64,000 nt of DNA from JAIBAJ01 sp965284645 (lineage in GTDB: Bacteria > Bacteroidota > Bacteroidia > JAIBAJ01), in the NCBI GenBank assembly GCA_965284645.1, contig OZ260106.1:2232001-2296000 (forward strand), read 5' to 3'. A program made the translations under genes and the position numbers. Every line of letters begins with the position of its first letter. Positions within the stretch are counted from its first letter, which is position 1. Under the pieces are notes generated by a model. It was given only the letters and a program-made list of their open reading frames with translations, was not told where the DNA came from and did no database searches. This document shows positions 43,776 to 51,974 of the stretch, piece after piece.

Positions 43776-44815
43776 GTTGCCTGTGGAATGGTTAACAAGG
43801 TAGTAAATTGAGATCCTTGAGTTGAAATTTGAACTAAATCAGTTCGAGAGAAAAGCAAATATAGTCTGCGTTGTATAGATTGAAGACCGAAACCAGTTCC
43901 TCTTTTGGGATTTACGGTTTCGGGGTCAAACGGATTGGATACAATTATTTTCAAATAATGTCCTTCCTGGTAAGCTTTTAATCGGATTATGGTTTCGCCA
44001 AGGGTATCGTATAACCCAAATTTGACAGCATTTTCAACCAAAGGCTGAAGCAATAATGGTGGAATTTTAAGCTGTTCAGCATCCAATGAAACATCAATTT
44101 CTACTTGCAGGCGTTGTCCAAAGCGATGTTTCTCAATGGCCAAATACAATTCCAATTGAACAATTTCGTCTTGTAAACCTACCAAAACCCCTTCATCCTT
44201 TTTTAAAGTTCCCCTTAGAAAATCCGAAAGTTTTAAAATCATCTCTCTTGCTTCATTCGGCTGACTTCCAATTAATGCATGAATAGAGTTTAAACTATTA
44301 AAAAGAAAATGAGGTTGTAATTGTTGCCTGAGGTTGGCAAGCTCTGCCTCTTTGGCCAAGGATTCGGTTTGTTTTTCTCTTGTTTCAGTATTGATAGCCA
44401 TTGAAAGAAGGTTTTGGACCCAACCAAAGATTGTTAAAAGGTAAACAATAATGGCCGTAATTACCAACCGGAATGCCTGGGTTTCATCTAAAAATTGTAT
44501 GTAATGATTTTCTTCAACGAACCAGTTTTGTTGGATAAATTGAAATCCTGAGTTTATGGCCAAACTCATTACTAGGGTTCCTATTCCTTGGATAAAATGA
44601 TTGTTTAAACCAGCCGAATAAAAAGTGTAAAAATTCTTTAGTACCAAATGCCCTAATCCTAGCAATCCAACAAAAATTAGCGCATCATAACAACTTAAAA
44701 TCCAATTTAAACCTATATGATGCACCAATAGAATCCAGATACAAAAGAATATACTCCACAAACCGGTAAAATAGCGCCAATTTAGGGAATTTGAAAATTT
44801 TGGAGATCTGTCCAT
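43772..44815 (-). CDS. Sensor histidine kinase (LytS/YehU family)
   Basis: A 347-residue membrane kinase. About four N-terminal helices (residues 13-150) form the sensor part, then a His_kinase domain with phospho-acceptor His in LRQQLQPHFLFNSLNSIHAL and an HATPase_c domain (PLLLQPLVENAVKFG as the N box, KRGTGFGLQSIQRRL as the G box). It pairs with the LytTR regulator that overlaps it. No extracellular ligand domain is visible, so it may sense membrane state or a membrane partner. Confidence 0.93.
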   Translation of the reverse strand: MDRSPKFSNSLNWRYFTGLWSIFFCIWILLVHHIGLNWILSCYDALIFVGLLGLGHLVLKNFYTFYSAGLNNHFIQGIGTLVMSLAINSGFQFIQQNWFVEENHYIQFLDETQAFRLVITAIIVYLLTIFGWVQNLLSMAINTETREKQTESLAKEAELANLRQQLQPHFLFNSLNSIHALIGSQPNEAREMILKLSDFLRGTLKKDEGVLVGLQDEIVQLELYLAIEKHRFGQRLQVEIDVSLDAEQLKIPPLLLQPLVENAVKFGLYDTLGETIIRLKAYQEGHYLKIIVSNPFDPETVNPKRGTGFGLQSIQRRLYLLFSRTDLVQISTQGSQFTTLLTIPQAT

Positions 44816-44861
44816 TCTTTTGGCGAAGGTATTGGTTTAGATAGATTTGTTGGAAAGCTAT

Positions 44862-45212
44862 TTAGAAGGAAATATGGGTGAACATTTCTAATTCCAAGGC
44901 TTTTTGTTTTACAAATTGTTTAAAACTAGGACTGTTTTCAGTTTCGTGGGTAGTGGAAAAAAGCATTTCGCCGTCCTTAATTTCACTGATTTGTACGATG
45001 TCGCTTACGGCAATAAATTTCCATTTTACTAAATTGTTATTGGCATTAAAAAACGACTCTTCTTCCTGATTGCCAAAGGCTTTGGCCTTGATTATTGCTT
45101 CCCCAGGCGTAAAGGCATGAAAAATTCGGAATTGTTCATCAAATTGGTGAATCTTTCGTCCATTTTCAATAGCAATTTGGAAAACTAATTTGGTAAGGTA
45201 AACTTTCATCAT
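44862..45212 (-). CDS. DUF4288-like small protein
   Basis: A 116-residue soluble protein matching DUF4288: AFTPGEAIIKAKAFGNQEEE, LVKWKFIAVSDIVQISEIKDGEML, then polar C-terminus. The function of this domain is unknown. The start may be 45212 or the ATG directly after it (45209). It reads in the same direction as the kinase and regulator genes, with 46 bp to the kinase, and its start lies 12 bp from a MITE-like repeat end. Confidence 0.75.
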   Translation of the reverse strand: MMKVYLTKLVFQIAIENGRKIHQFDEQFRIFHAFTPGEAIIKAKAFGNQEEESFFNANNNLVKWKFIAVSDIVQISEIKDGEMLFSTTHETENSPSFKQFVKQKALELEMFTHISF

Positions 45213-45224
45213 TTCCGCTGATTT

Positions 45225-45388
45225 AACCTCGATTACGCATTAGAATTACCTAAACGATTAACTAATTGTGAATTATCCATGTTTTTAAATTGACAACAAC
45301 TGCTATGTCGAAATTTCTTTGAGAGGGGTAAACCCAACTATACCAAGTAGTTCGGATTGTTAAATCATCCTATAGATTAATTTTAGTT
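45225..45388 (+). repeat. MITE-like repeat copy 4 (most diverged)
   Basis: About 164 bp, left end AACCTCGATTACGC, right end AGATTAATTTTAGTT. The interior GGGGTAAACCCAACTA..CAAGTAGTTCGGAT block is shared with copy 3. The right end supplies the first two bases of the LiaF-like gene's stop codon, so insertion may have set that gene's end. Confidence 0.75.
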
Positions 45389-46208
45389 AAAAGCAGTGGA
45401 TTTCAATGCTTCCGAAAACAGCCGCTCCTTCCAGCACTAATACCTTGCCAGATTCACTCATAACATCCTTAACGATGGGGCGCTTGTCTTCTACACTGCC
45501 AAATACGGCGGTAAGTTCGGAATGTACTTCCCAGTGTGGAGGAATAATTAGGCGGGTGGCTCCAAATACTTGGTTGATTTCGATTTCAACCCTTCCTTGA
45601 AAATCAGCTTGGCTTAAGTTTATTTCGGCTCCTCCAAAAACGGCATTCGATTCGCCTCCCTTAAATTCTTTAGAGATTATTTTTTTTTTAACTCCGCCAA
45701 AAACAGAATTAAGTTCTAAGTAATTGTCAGGTGAATAGTCTTGGTTGAAATTGCCTGCTTGGAATCTTCTTTGTTCCCAACGACTCCATTTTTTTGCGTA
45801 TTTTTTTTCCCAATTGTACCTGTTTCTTCTATATTTATTGGAAGGTTTCAACATAACATAAGCGCCAACTACAATGAGAACGATGGGCCATACAAATTTT
45901 CCAAGGGCTAGGGCAGGCAAAATGCTCTTAGTAAGGAATAATCCCCCAATTAAAATTAAGATAAATCCACCAAAAAAGTTCTTGATTGGATTTTTTAACC
46001 AAACGGAAAACCCAATTGCCACTAATAACATTGGCCAGGAGAGAATCCATTTGGGTATATCTGTGCCTAATTCGCGCAATAGGAAAAGTACACCGGCTGT
46101 AAGTATGATTAAACCGGTAAACAGTTTTCCTTTTTTGTGACTTTTTTCATTTTCTTTCCAATAATCATTGGTTTCATTTTGGGTTTGAACGGGGTCAATA
46201 ATTTCCAT
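45387..46208 (-). CDS. LiaF-like transmembrane protein
   Basis: A 273-residue protein. Four hydrophobic helices occupy residues 28-115 (LFTGLIILTAGVLFLLREL, PMLLVAIGFSVWLK, FGGFILILIGGLFL, VWPIVLIVVGAYVML), then a basic linker and a C-terminal beta-rich domain with the repeating VFGGVKKKI..VFGGAEINL..VFGATRLII..VFGSVEDK pattern of the LiaF/cell-wall-stress C-terminal domain. Such proteins regulate kinases in other phyla. It lies beside a LytTR two-component pair, separated by the DUF4288-like gene and a MITE-like element, so a regulatory link is plausible. Confidence 0.87.
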   Translation of the reverse strand: MEIIDPVQTQNETNDYWKENEKSHKKGKLFTGLIILTAGVLFLLRELGTDIPKWILSWPMLLVAIGFSVWLKNPIKNFFGGFILILIGGLFLTKSILPALALGKFVWPIVLIVVGAYVMLKPSNKYRRNRYNWEKKYAKKWSRWEQRRFQAGNFNQDYSPDNYLELNSVFGGVKKKIISKEFKGGESNAVFGGAEINLSQADFQGRVEIEINQVFGATRLIIPPHWEVHSELTAVFGSVEDKRPIVKDVMSESGKVLVLEGAAVFGSIEIHCF

Positions 46209-46384
46209 GTTTTCTAATTTTTTGACAAAGATGGGGGTAGTGGAGTTGATGCATCAACAAGAATTAGGTAAAAGTCCTATCAAGGGTCGGTGAATGGTAG
46301 AAATATGCAGGTGAACAAAATTGGTAAAATCGCTTTTCTTGAAATATTAACCAAATTTAGAAAGGGCAAACCCAAAACTTGGTT

Positions 46385-46392
46385 TATTTTTG
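46385..46392 (+). promoter_or_regulatory. Promoter -7 box (TATTTTTG) for the AraC-family gene
   Basis: Exact TAnnTTTG, 10 nt before the ATG at 46403. The upstream TTG at 46379 would put the start before this box. Confidence 0.5.
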
Positions 46393-46402
46393 TAAAAGTT
46401 AT

Positions 46403-47308
46403 ATGAAAGAAAATCAAATCCAAGATATACCAGTTTTTCCTCTTCGGGACCATTCCGAACATAAAGAGGTAGATTTTGAAATTTTAACCATGGAAGATGT
46501 GGGCAGGGACAGAGGTACTGAAAATGAAGTACCACATCGCCACGAGTATTTTGCCATTATTTGGGTTAAAAAGGGAACAGGAAATCATTTAATTGATTAT
46601 TCGAATTATGCCTTTTCTGATAATACCATTTTCTTTTTGGCCCCAGGACAAGTGCATATGATGCGGGAAGATATCCCATGCCAAGGTTTTGTGGTTTTAT
46701 TTACCGAGGAATATTTAGGCTTGATCCCTGATAGCGGTACCAGTGTGGCTTGCTCAATGATTTCCCAAGCAGTTGATTTTCCTTATATTGTTCCCAATGA
46801 GGAGGAGTCCAAAGCCTTTCTGAAGGTAATTTCCTCTATTCAATCAGAATATCAAAACAATGATTTCGGAAAGGATGAAATTATTCGTGCCCAATTGAAA
46901 ATTTTTATGCTTTTGGTTGCTCGGCACAGGGAAAGAGTAAGTAAAATCTCTGGTATGAATCTATATCAGCCTACAAATGATTCATTCCGTACTTTTTTGG
47001 TATTATTGGAAAGGAATTTCAAACAAACCCATAGTGTTTCAGGCTACGCAGATATGTTGAATATCACCTCTGCCAAATTGAATGAATTGGTAAAAACCAG
47101 CCGTGGAACAACAGCTGGTCAAATGATTAAAGATCGATTGATTTTGGAAGCCAAACGGAATCTATCGCATACGGATAAAACCGTGAAAGAAATTGCTTTT
47201 GAATTGGGTTTTGAAGACCACAGCTATTTTATTCGAACCTTTCGGATTGAAACTGGAAAAACTCCTCAGGAATTTAGAGAAGAACAAAGAGCTGCTTGGG
47301 CCGCCTAA
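46403..47308 (+). CDS. AraC-family transcriptional regulator
   Basis: A 301-residue regulator. The N-terminal part is a cupin-type sensor (PHRHEYFAIIWVKKGTGNHLIDY, FFLAPGQVHMM); the C-terminal about 100 residues form the AraC double helix-turn-helix (SVSGYADMLNITSAKLNELV, TVKEIAFELGFEDHSYFIRTF, TGKTPQEFREEQ). It is convergent with the PD40 protein gene (4-bp gap) and divergent from the LiaF-like gene. Ligand and targets are unknown; the LiaF-like gene is a candidate because they share an upstream region of about 190 bp. Confidence 0.92.
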   Translation: MKENQIQDIPVFPLRDHSEHKEVDFEILTMEDVGRDRGTENEVPHRHEYFAIIWVKKGTGNHLIDYSNYAFSDNTIFFLAPGQVHMMREDIPCQGFVVLFTEEYLGLIPDSGTSVACSMISQAVDFPYIVPNEEESKAFLKVISSIQSEYQNNDFGKDEIIRAQLKIFMLLVARHRERVSKISGMNLYQPTNDSFRTFLVLLERNFKQTHSVSGYADMLNITSAKLNELVKTSRGTTAGQMIKDRLILEAKRNLSHTDKTVKEIAFELGFEDHSYFIRTFRIETGKTPQEFREEQRAAWAA

Positions 47309-47311
47309 GTT

Positions 47312-48931
47312 TTATTTCGTCTTCGGTTTTATTGGCTTTAACTCAACCTCTTTGTTGATTACAAAATAAGAGGTCTCCAACGGAACATCTAAGTTTTCAG
47401 AGTGGAACATAAAGCCTTTTGCTTCATAAGAAATATTATAGGTTTTTCCAGAATGAAGAATTAGAATAAACCGTCCTGTTTTGGGGTTTGGACGATAAAT
47501 ACCATATAATTCATCATTTTGATTAACCGTTATGGTTACATCAGATGGAATAACATCATCACTACCTGTTATGTATCCTCTATAAACAGTTAAAGGCACT
47601 TCCTTTTCCATTTCTAGACTAATAAGGTAAAGATCCTTTTCTCCTAGTCCACCTGGTTGGCTAGAGGCGAAATAGGCTCTTTTTCCATCAGGAGAAGTGG
47701 TGAAAAAATATTCATCATCAGCTGTGTTTACAGGGAAACCTATGTTTTGAGGCTGTGTCCAAGTTCCTTCGGGCATTTTATTGGAAAAGAAAATGTCAAA
47801 ACCTCCAATTGAACTATGTCCGCGTGAGCTAAAGAATAAAGTATTTCCATCTGGGTGTATAAAGGGTCCTTCTTCGTCGTATTTGGTATTTATTTGTGGA
47901 CCAACATTTAATGGTAAACCCCAATCGCCGGTTGGTAAACGTTTTGACATATAAATATCCATTCCACCATATCCACCTTCCCTGTCACTTGTAAAAAATA
48001 AAGTACTTCCATCTGCACTTACACTGGCATGGGTTTCCCTTGCACCTGTATTGATCTGGTTGCCAAGTTTAACAGGCTTGCCCCAATTGTCACCATTAAA
48101 ACGACTTACATAAATATTGCCATCTCCCATATCATCTCTGTAGATAAACAGTTGCTCTCCATCAGCAGATAGGGAAATTGTTGCTTCATGTCCAGCAGAA
48201 TTGATGTTTTCTCCAATTGGAAGCGGTTTGGTCCATTGACCGTTGACTTTATTGGATACATAGATGTCTTCAAAATACTTTCCATCATCGGCTATTAGTC
48301 CACCAGTCGAACCATCTCTCCTTGAAGTGAATATCAAGGTGTTTTCCAAGGCATCCAAAACCGGCGCATATTCATCGTATTTGGAATTTACAATCGGACC
48401 AAGGTTTTCAATTTGCGCTGTTGTTGGATTAGCAAACACTTGTTTGGCATTGTTACACATCTCAATCTGCCTATCAATATCTTTAATGGTTTCTTCGTCA
48501 TTAGAATTCACCCATTTTTTGTATTTATTGTAATTCGCAATAGCACTATCAAGTTTATAGTCAAGGTGATAAGCTCTTGCTAGGTAGTAAATAGTAATAG
48601 GCGGTGTCTTTAACTCCTTGTAGTTCCATTCTTTAAATGAATTGTTCACAAAAACAGCAGCCTTGGCAAAATAAGGAACAGCCTTGTTTTTTGTGTTGGA
48701 TGAATTCAAATAGGCTAAACCTGTATAGTAGCTGAATACAGGATTTTGAGGAAATAGACTATCCAAAGTCAATAAATCGTTTAATGCTGCGGTGTAATTC
48801 CCGTTCTCCAAATTGGATTTGATGATTGGAACTACTTTTTGGGCGTATTCATCTTTTTCAACGTAAACCTGAGCAAAAATGGAGGTTGTAGTAAGAGCAA
48901 ATACGGCAGTAAATAGTAGCCTTTTAAGCAT
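47312..48931 (-). CDS. TPR and PD40-repeat envelope protein lacking an OmpA domain
   Basis: A 539-residue exported protein. Signal peptide ends TTTSIFAQ. Next come tetratricopeptide-like helices (residues about 20-165; GNYTAALNDLLTLDSLFP, DSAIANYNKYKKWV), four or five PD40/WD40-like blades (EYAPVLDALENTLIFTSRRDG, HASVSADGSTLFFTSDREGGYGGMDIY, EEGPFIHPDGNTLFFSSRG), and a carboxypeptidase-regulatory-like end (VYRGYITGSDDVIPSDVTITVNQ split by ND). PorE/OmpA-type relatives continue into an OmpA peptidoglycan-binding domain; this one stops before it. The Met at 48931 begins the signal peptide, so the longer frame to 48967 is rejected. Confidence 0.88.
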   Translation of the reverse strand: MLKRLLFTAVFALTTTSIFAQVYVEKDEYAQKVVPIIKSNLENGNYTAALNDLLTLDSLFPQNPVFSYYTGLAYLNSSNTKNKAVPYFAKAAVFVNNSFKEWNYKELKTPPITIYYLARAYHLDYKLDSAIANYNKYKKWVNSNDEETIKDIDRQIEMCNNAKQVFANPTTAQIENLGPIVNSKYDEYAPVLDALENTLIFTSRRDGSTGGLIADDGKYFEDIYVSNKVNGQWTKPLPIGENINSAGHEATISLSADGEQLFIYRDDMGDGNIYVSRFNGDNWGKPVKLGNQINTGARETHASVSADGSTLFFTSDREGGYGGMDIYMSKRLPTGDWGLPLNVGPQINTKYDEEGPFIHPDGNTLFFSSRGHSSIGGFDIFFSNKMPEGTWTQPQNIGFPVNTADDEYFFTTSPDGKRAYFASSQPGGLGEKDLYLISLEMEKEVPLTVYRGYITGSDDVIPSDVTITVNQNDELYGIYRPNPKTGRFILILHSGKTYNISYEAKGFMFHSENLDVPLETSYFVINKEVELKPIKPKTK

Positions 48932-49068
48932 GGTGGTTGAATTCAAAATGATAGGTCTACTTTTCAAATTTTCACAAATATCCTAATAAATTTGTGTTAA
49001 ACCAAAAACCTGTTAGGAGGTTACAAACAAATTGCTGTTTATCGAAGATTCCGCTAAAAACCTGTAGT

Positions 49069-50283
49069 TTAAACTTGGAATGGTGGATCAGCAATTTCAG
49101 GAATGTTTTCATTGTTAATTTCATCTTCAAGGGGCTCTTCCTTTTCATCCAAACGACTTACACTCAAAATGATGCCTACCGCAATGCTAGAAAACCAAAT
49201 GGATGTACCACCCATGCTTAAAAAGGGTAGTGGTTGTCCGGTTACAGGGAAGAGGTTACTGGCAACGGCCATATTTATCAACCCTTGAAAAATCAAACTG
49301 AAGGTGCAGCCCATGGCCAATAAAGCGCCGAAAGTATGATTGCATTTGATTACGATTCTAATCCCTCGAAATAAAATTATCAGGTACAGGAAAAGGACAA
49401 ATACCCCAGAAATAAAGCCGTATTCTTCGATAATAATGGCGTAGATAAAATCCGAATAAGATTGGGGTAAAAAGTAGCGTTGGTCACTGTGGCCCGGACC
49501 TTTGCCTACCAATCCCCCTGTGGCTATGGCAATTTTGGCTTGTTCAACTTGGTACTGCTCTTCCGAATTGTCTTCACTGGTTTTTCCCTTTGCAAAATCT
49601 TCGACCCTTTGTTCCCACGTTGCTAGCCGTGGCATGGCTGCAGGAAAGGCCTTCCCTAAAAGTACAATAAATATCACTCCGGCCAAGGCTATTCCTCCCA
49701 TTTGCAGCAGGTAGCGGAAATTCAACCGGCCAATAAAAAGTAAAATTAAACTGGTTACAAACAGCACTGCCGCTGTAGAAAAGTTGCTTCGAACAATCAG
49801 CGCACAGATGCCAAAAACAGGAAGCATAATGTGCAGGGCTACCCAGCGGTTGTCGTTTAATTTTTCCTGCCCTCGGCTCATAACCCTAGCCAAATACATG
49901 ATTAAGGATAGCTTGGCAATATCAGAAGGTTGGAAGGTGATATTGATGCCCGGAATGACCAACCAACGACTGGCTTGGTTGATACTTGCTCCCATGAAAA
50001 AGGTAAGAAAGAGTAAAAATACACTGATGCCAACACCTAATTGGGAAAGAGGAGAAAAGTATTTGTAACGGATTTGGTGAAAGGCCCACATGAGTCCCAA
50101 CCCAAATACAATAATAAAGATATGTTTATATAGGTAAAACTCGGTATTTCCACCTTGGTACCTATAGGCCAAGGAACCTGTGGAACTGTATACGGCCAGT
50201 ATAGAAATAAGCGATAATAGAATAACTACCAGCCAAATGACTTTATCACCCTTCAGGTATTTATCCAAAGCGTTCACAACCAA
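49069..50283 (-). CDS. ftsW: FtsW/RodA/SpoVE-family cell-division or shape glycosyltransferase
   Basis: A 404-residue SEDS protein polymerising septal peptidoglycan glycan. It has about ten helices, ASRWLVIPGINITFQPSDIAKL in loop 4 region, WEQRVEDF, the HSDQRYFLPQSYSDFIYAIIIEE segment, and the conserved end GQPLPFLSMGGTSIWFSSIAVG. FtsW rather than RodA is favoured by these segments and by the MurD-domain gene directly upstream, the usual murD-ftsW order. murG, murC and ftsQ, normally next, are absent. Starts are TTG at 50283 or GTG at 50277. Confidence 0.93.
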   Translation of the reverse strand: MVVNALDKYLKGDKVIWLVVILLSLISILAVYSSTGSLAYRYQGGNTEFYLYKHIFIIVFGLGLMWAFHQIRYKYFSPLSQLGVGISVFLLFLTFFMGASINQASRWLVIPGINITFQPSDIAKLSLIMYLARVMSRGQEKLNDNRWVALHIMLPVFGICALIVRSNFSTAAVLFVTSLILLFIGRLNFRYLLQMGGIALAGVIFIVLLGKAFPAAMPRLATWEQRVEDFAKGKTSEDNSEEQYQVEQAKIAIATGGLVGKGPGHSDQRYFLPQSYSDFIYAIIIEEYGFISGVFVLFLYLIILFRGIRIVIKCNHTFGALLAMGCTFSLIFQGLINMAVASNLFPVTGQPLPFLSMGGTSIWFSSIAVGIILSVSRLDEKEEPLEDEINNENIPEIADPPFQV

Positions 50284-50286
50284 AAA

Positions 50287-50817
50287 TTAGAGCGAGTTGA
50301 ACAAATTTTTAACTGCCTTTTTGAATTTATTACCACGATCCTGGTAGCTATCAAACAGGTCAAAACTTCCGCTTGCTGGTGAAAGTAATACTACATCGCC
50401 TTTTTGGGCCATGGCAAATCCAGCCCTCACTGCTTCTTCGGCTGTTGAAACAGAAATTATCAAATCAACCGTATTGGTAAAGGTTGTAAAAATCTTGGAG
50501 CTATCACGGGTCAAACAAATGATGCCTTTCACTTTGTCTTGAACCATATCGGTAAGGTTGGAGTAGTCGTTGCCATTGTCGATTCCACCTGCAATCCAAA
50601 TCACAGGTTTGTTCATCCGTTCCAAACTATACCAAGTTAAATCTACCGTTGTTGCTTTGGAATCGTTAATAAATTCGATTCCTTTGAATTCACCTAAGGT
50701 TTCTAGCCTATGTTCAGTGCTTGGGATATCATCTAGGCTTTCGCGGATAATACTGCTCCTGATTTCAAGGAAGGTTTTGTAAAGGTCAGCGTTTAAGCCT
50801 AAATCTTTTTTTTCCAT
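50287..50817 (-). CDS. Stand-alone C-terminal domain of MurD
   Basis: A 176-residue protein that aligns only with the end of UDP-MurNAc-L-Ala:D-Glu ligase: FLEIRSSIIRESLDDIP, EHRLETLG, FINDSKATTVDLTWYSLERM, PVIWIAGGIDNGNDYS and VLLSPASGSFDLFDSYQDRGN. The UDP-binding N-terminal and ATP-binding central domains (about 280 residues, with the P-loop) are missing, and the gap to the next gene is too short to hold them. The conserved residues of domain 3 are intact and the frame is unbroken. ATG at 50817 preceded by a promoter-like box. It sits 3 bp from ftsW. It may be a remnant of a duplicated cell-wall cluster, or a split subunit; a complete murD would then lie elsewhere. Confidence 0.85.
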   Translation of the reverse strand: MEKKDLGLNADLYKTFLEIRSSIIRESLDDIPSTEHRLETLGEFKGIEFINDSKATTVDLTWYSLERMNKPVIWIAGGIDNGNDYSNLTDMVQDKVKGIICLTRDSSKIFTTFTNTVDLIISVSTAEEAVRAGFAMAQKGDVVLLSPASGSFDLFDSYQDRGNKFKKAVKNLFNSL

Positions 50818-50838
50818 AGTGCATTCAAGGTAGAATGC

Positions 50839-50846
50839 CAAAAATA
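50839..50846 (-). promoter_or_regulatory. Promoter -7 box (TATTTTTG) for the MurD-domain gene and ftsW
   Basis: Exact TAnnTTTG on the minus strand, 21 nt before the ATG at 50817. The longer frame start at 50841 falls inside it. Confidence 0.5.
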
Positions 50847-50884
50847 GGCTAGGAGCTGCGGAAGTAAGGTTAAGAGACTTGAAA

Positions 50885-50910
50885 CTTGTTAACCTTTAAA
50901 AGTTAACAAG
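50885..50910 (-). terminator. Hairpin after the Hpt gene
   Basis: Perfect 9-bp stem CTTGTTAAC (50885-50893) and GTTAACAAG (50902-50910), 2 bp past the Hpt-domain stop codon and followed on the minus strand by TTTC. AT-rich stem, so a moderate terminator. Confidence 0.55.
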
Positions 50911-50912
50911 CC

Positions 50913-51245
50913 TTAAATATGCTGTTTTAGCTCCTCAACGGCCTGATTTAGTATACGAACAGCTCTTTCGATCTGATGAGGGATTTTGTCAAGGTTGATT
51001 TGATTCAAGGCATTGTTTTCAAGATCCCTGATTTCATCTTCCATTTCAACTATGCCAAAAAAGGTCATAGAAGGTTTAATTTTATGGGCAATGGATTTTA
51101 TTGTTTGGTAATCACCAGCAGCTAAGGCACTTTGCATTTTGGCCAAATTCCCTGGGGTTTCGTCAATAAATGCTTCCGAAACTTCCTTAATAAATTCTGT
51201 ACTGCCGCCCGAAAGCTCATTCAAATAGTCGAGGTTAGTTACCAT
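50913..51245 (-). CDS. Hpt-domain phosphotransfer protein
   Basis: A 110-residue all-helical histidine phosphotransfer protein, with the phospho-acceptor His in IKSIAHKIKPSMTFFG. Such proteins pass phosphate between hybrid kinases and response regulators. The frame is open to 51275, but MVTNLDYLNELSGGS at 51245 is the natural start. No kinase is adjacent; the nearest receiver proteins are the LytTR regulator at 43041 and the membrane-anchored receiver at 31676. A hairpin follows the stop. Confidence 0.88.
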   Translation of the reverse strand: MVTNLDYLNELSGGSTEFIKEVSEAFIDETPGNLAKMQSALAAGDYQTIKSIAHKIKPSMTFFGIVEMEDEIRDLENNALNQINLDKIPHQIERAVRILNQAVEELKQHI

Positions 51246-51308
51246 TTTCAATAGAATCTCGACTTTATACCCCAAAAAAAATAAAAAGTTTTGTGAACTT
51301 ACAAATTA

Positions 51309-51824
51309 TTAAGCCGGTTGAGCCCCTGCAGCACTTGGCGCAGTAATTGTCTCAATATCCCTATCAAACATATACATGCCGGCATTGTCGTTGCCAATAA
51401 GCTTTAACTTGTCCAAAACTGTTTTTGCCAAGTTTTCCTCTTCTAGTTGTTCGGTCACATACCATTGCAAAAAGTTATGTGTAGTGAAATCTTTTTCGGC
51501 CAAGCATAAACCTACCAAACCATTTATTTCATTGGTTACTACCCGCTCATGATCCAGCACTTGCTGAAAAAGATCTTTTACACTTTTGAATGTTTTTGGT
51601 GGTTCTTTTGAACCTGGAGAAATCCCGTGTCCGCCTCTTTCATTAATAAAATGTATCAGCTTTAACATGTGAATTCTTTCCTCTTCAGCGTGTTTGTAAA
51701 GGAAACGCGAAGTGCCCTCCAATCCATTTATTTCGGCCCACGAAGCCATAGCCAGATAAAGGTTAGAAGAGTAAAACTCCATGGAAATTTGTTCGTTTAG
51801 CGCTTTTTCGATTTTAGAATTCAT
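51309..51824 (-). CDS. ftnA: Bacterial ferritin (FtnA type)
   Basis: A 171-residue four-helix-bundle iron-storage subunit with ferroxidase ligands in ISMEFYSSNLYLAMASW (Glu17-type), FLYKHAEEERIHM, HERVVTNEI and NFLQWYVTEQLEEE. The last 20 residues (ETITAPSAAGAQPA) are a flexible tail. Length fits FtnA and no heme-binding Met typical of bacterioferritin is seen. ATG start with a promoter-like TACTTTTG box 20 nt upstream. Confidence 0.94.
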   Translation of the reverse strand: MNSKIEKALNEQISMEFYSSNLYLAMASWAEINGLEGTSRFLYKHAEEERIHMLKLIHFINERGGHGISPGSKEPPKTFKSVKDLFQQVLDHERVVTNEINGLVGLCLAEKDFTTHNFLQWYVTEQLEEENLAKTVLDKLKLIGNDNAGMYMFDRDIETITAPSAAGAQPA

Positions 51825-51843
51825 TGGATTGCTTATGTTGGGA

Positions 51844-51851
51844 CAAAAGTA
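51844..51851 (-). promoter_or_regulatory. Promoter -7 box (TACTTTTG) for ferritin
   Basis: Exact TAnnTTTG on the minus strand, 19 nt before the ATG at 51824. Confidence 0.45.
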
Positions 51852-51974
51852 GTTGTTTTTGGTTTTCAGTTTCTAGTTCCGTTTATAAGTGTTTCTATCT
51901 TACACAAATTCGATTTTATTTTCTCTTTTCTCTTTTCCATTTTCTCTTTTCTCTTTTCCCATTTCTCATTATTT

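Noticed and set aside
50287..50841. Complete MurD
   Set aside because: N-terminal and ATP-binding domains are absent and cannot fit between the neighbours.
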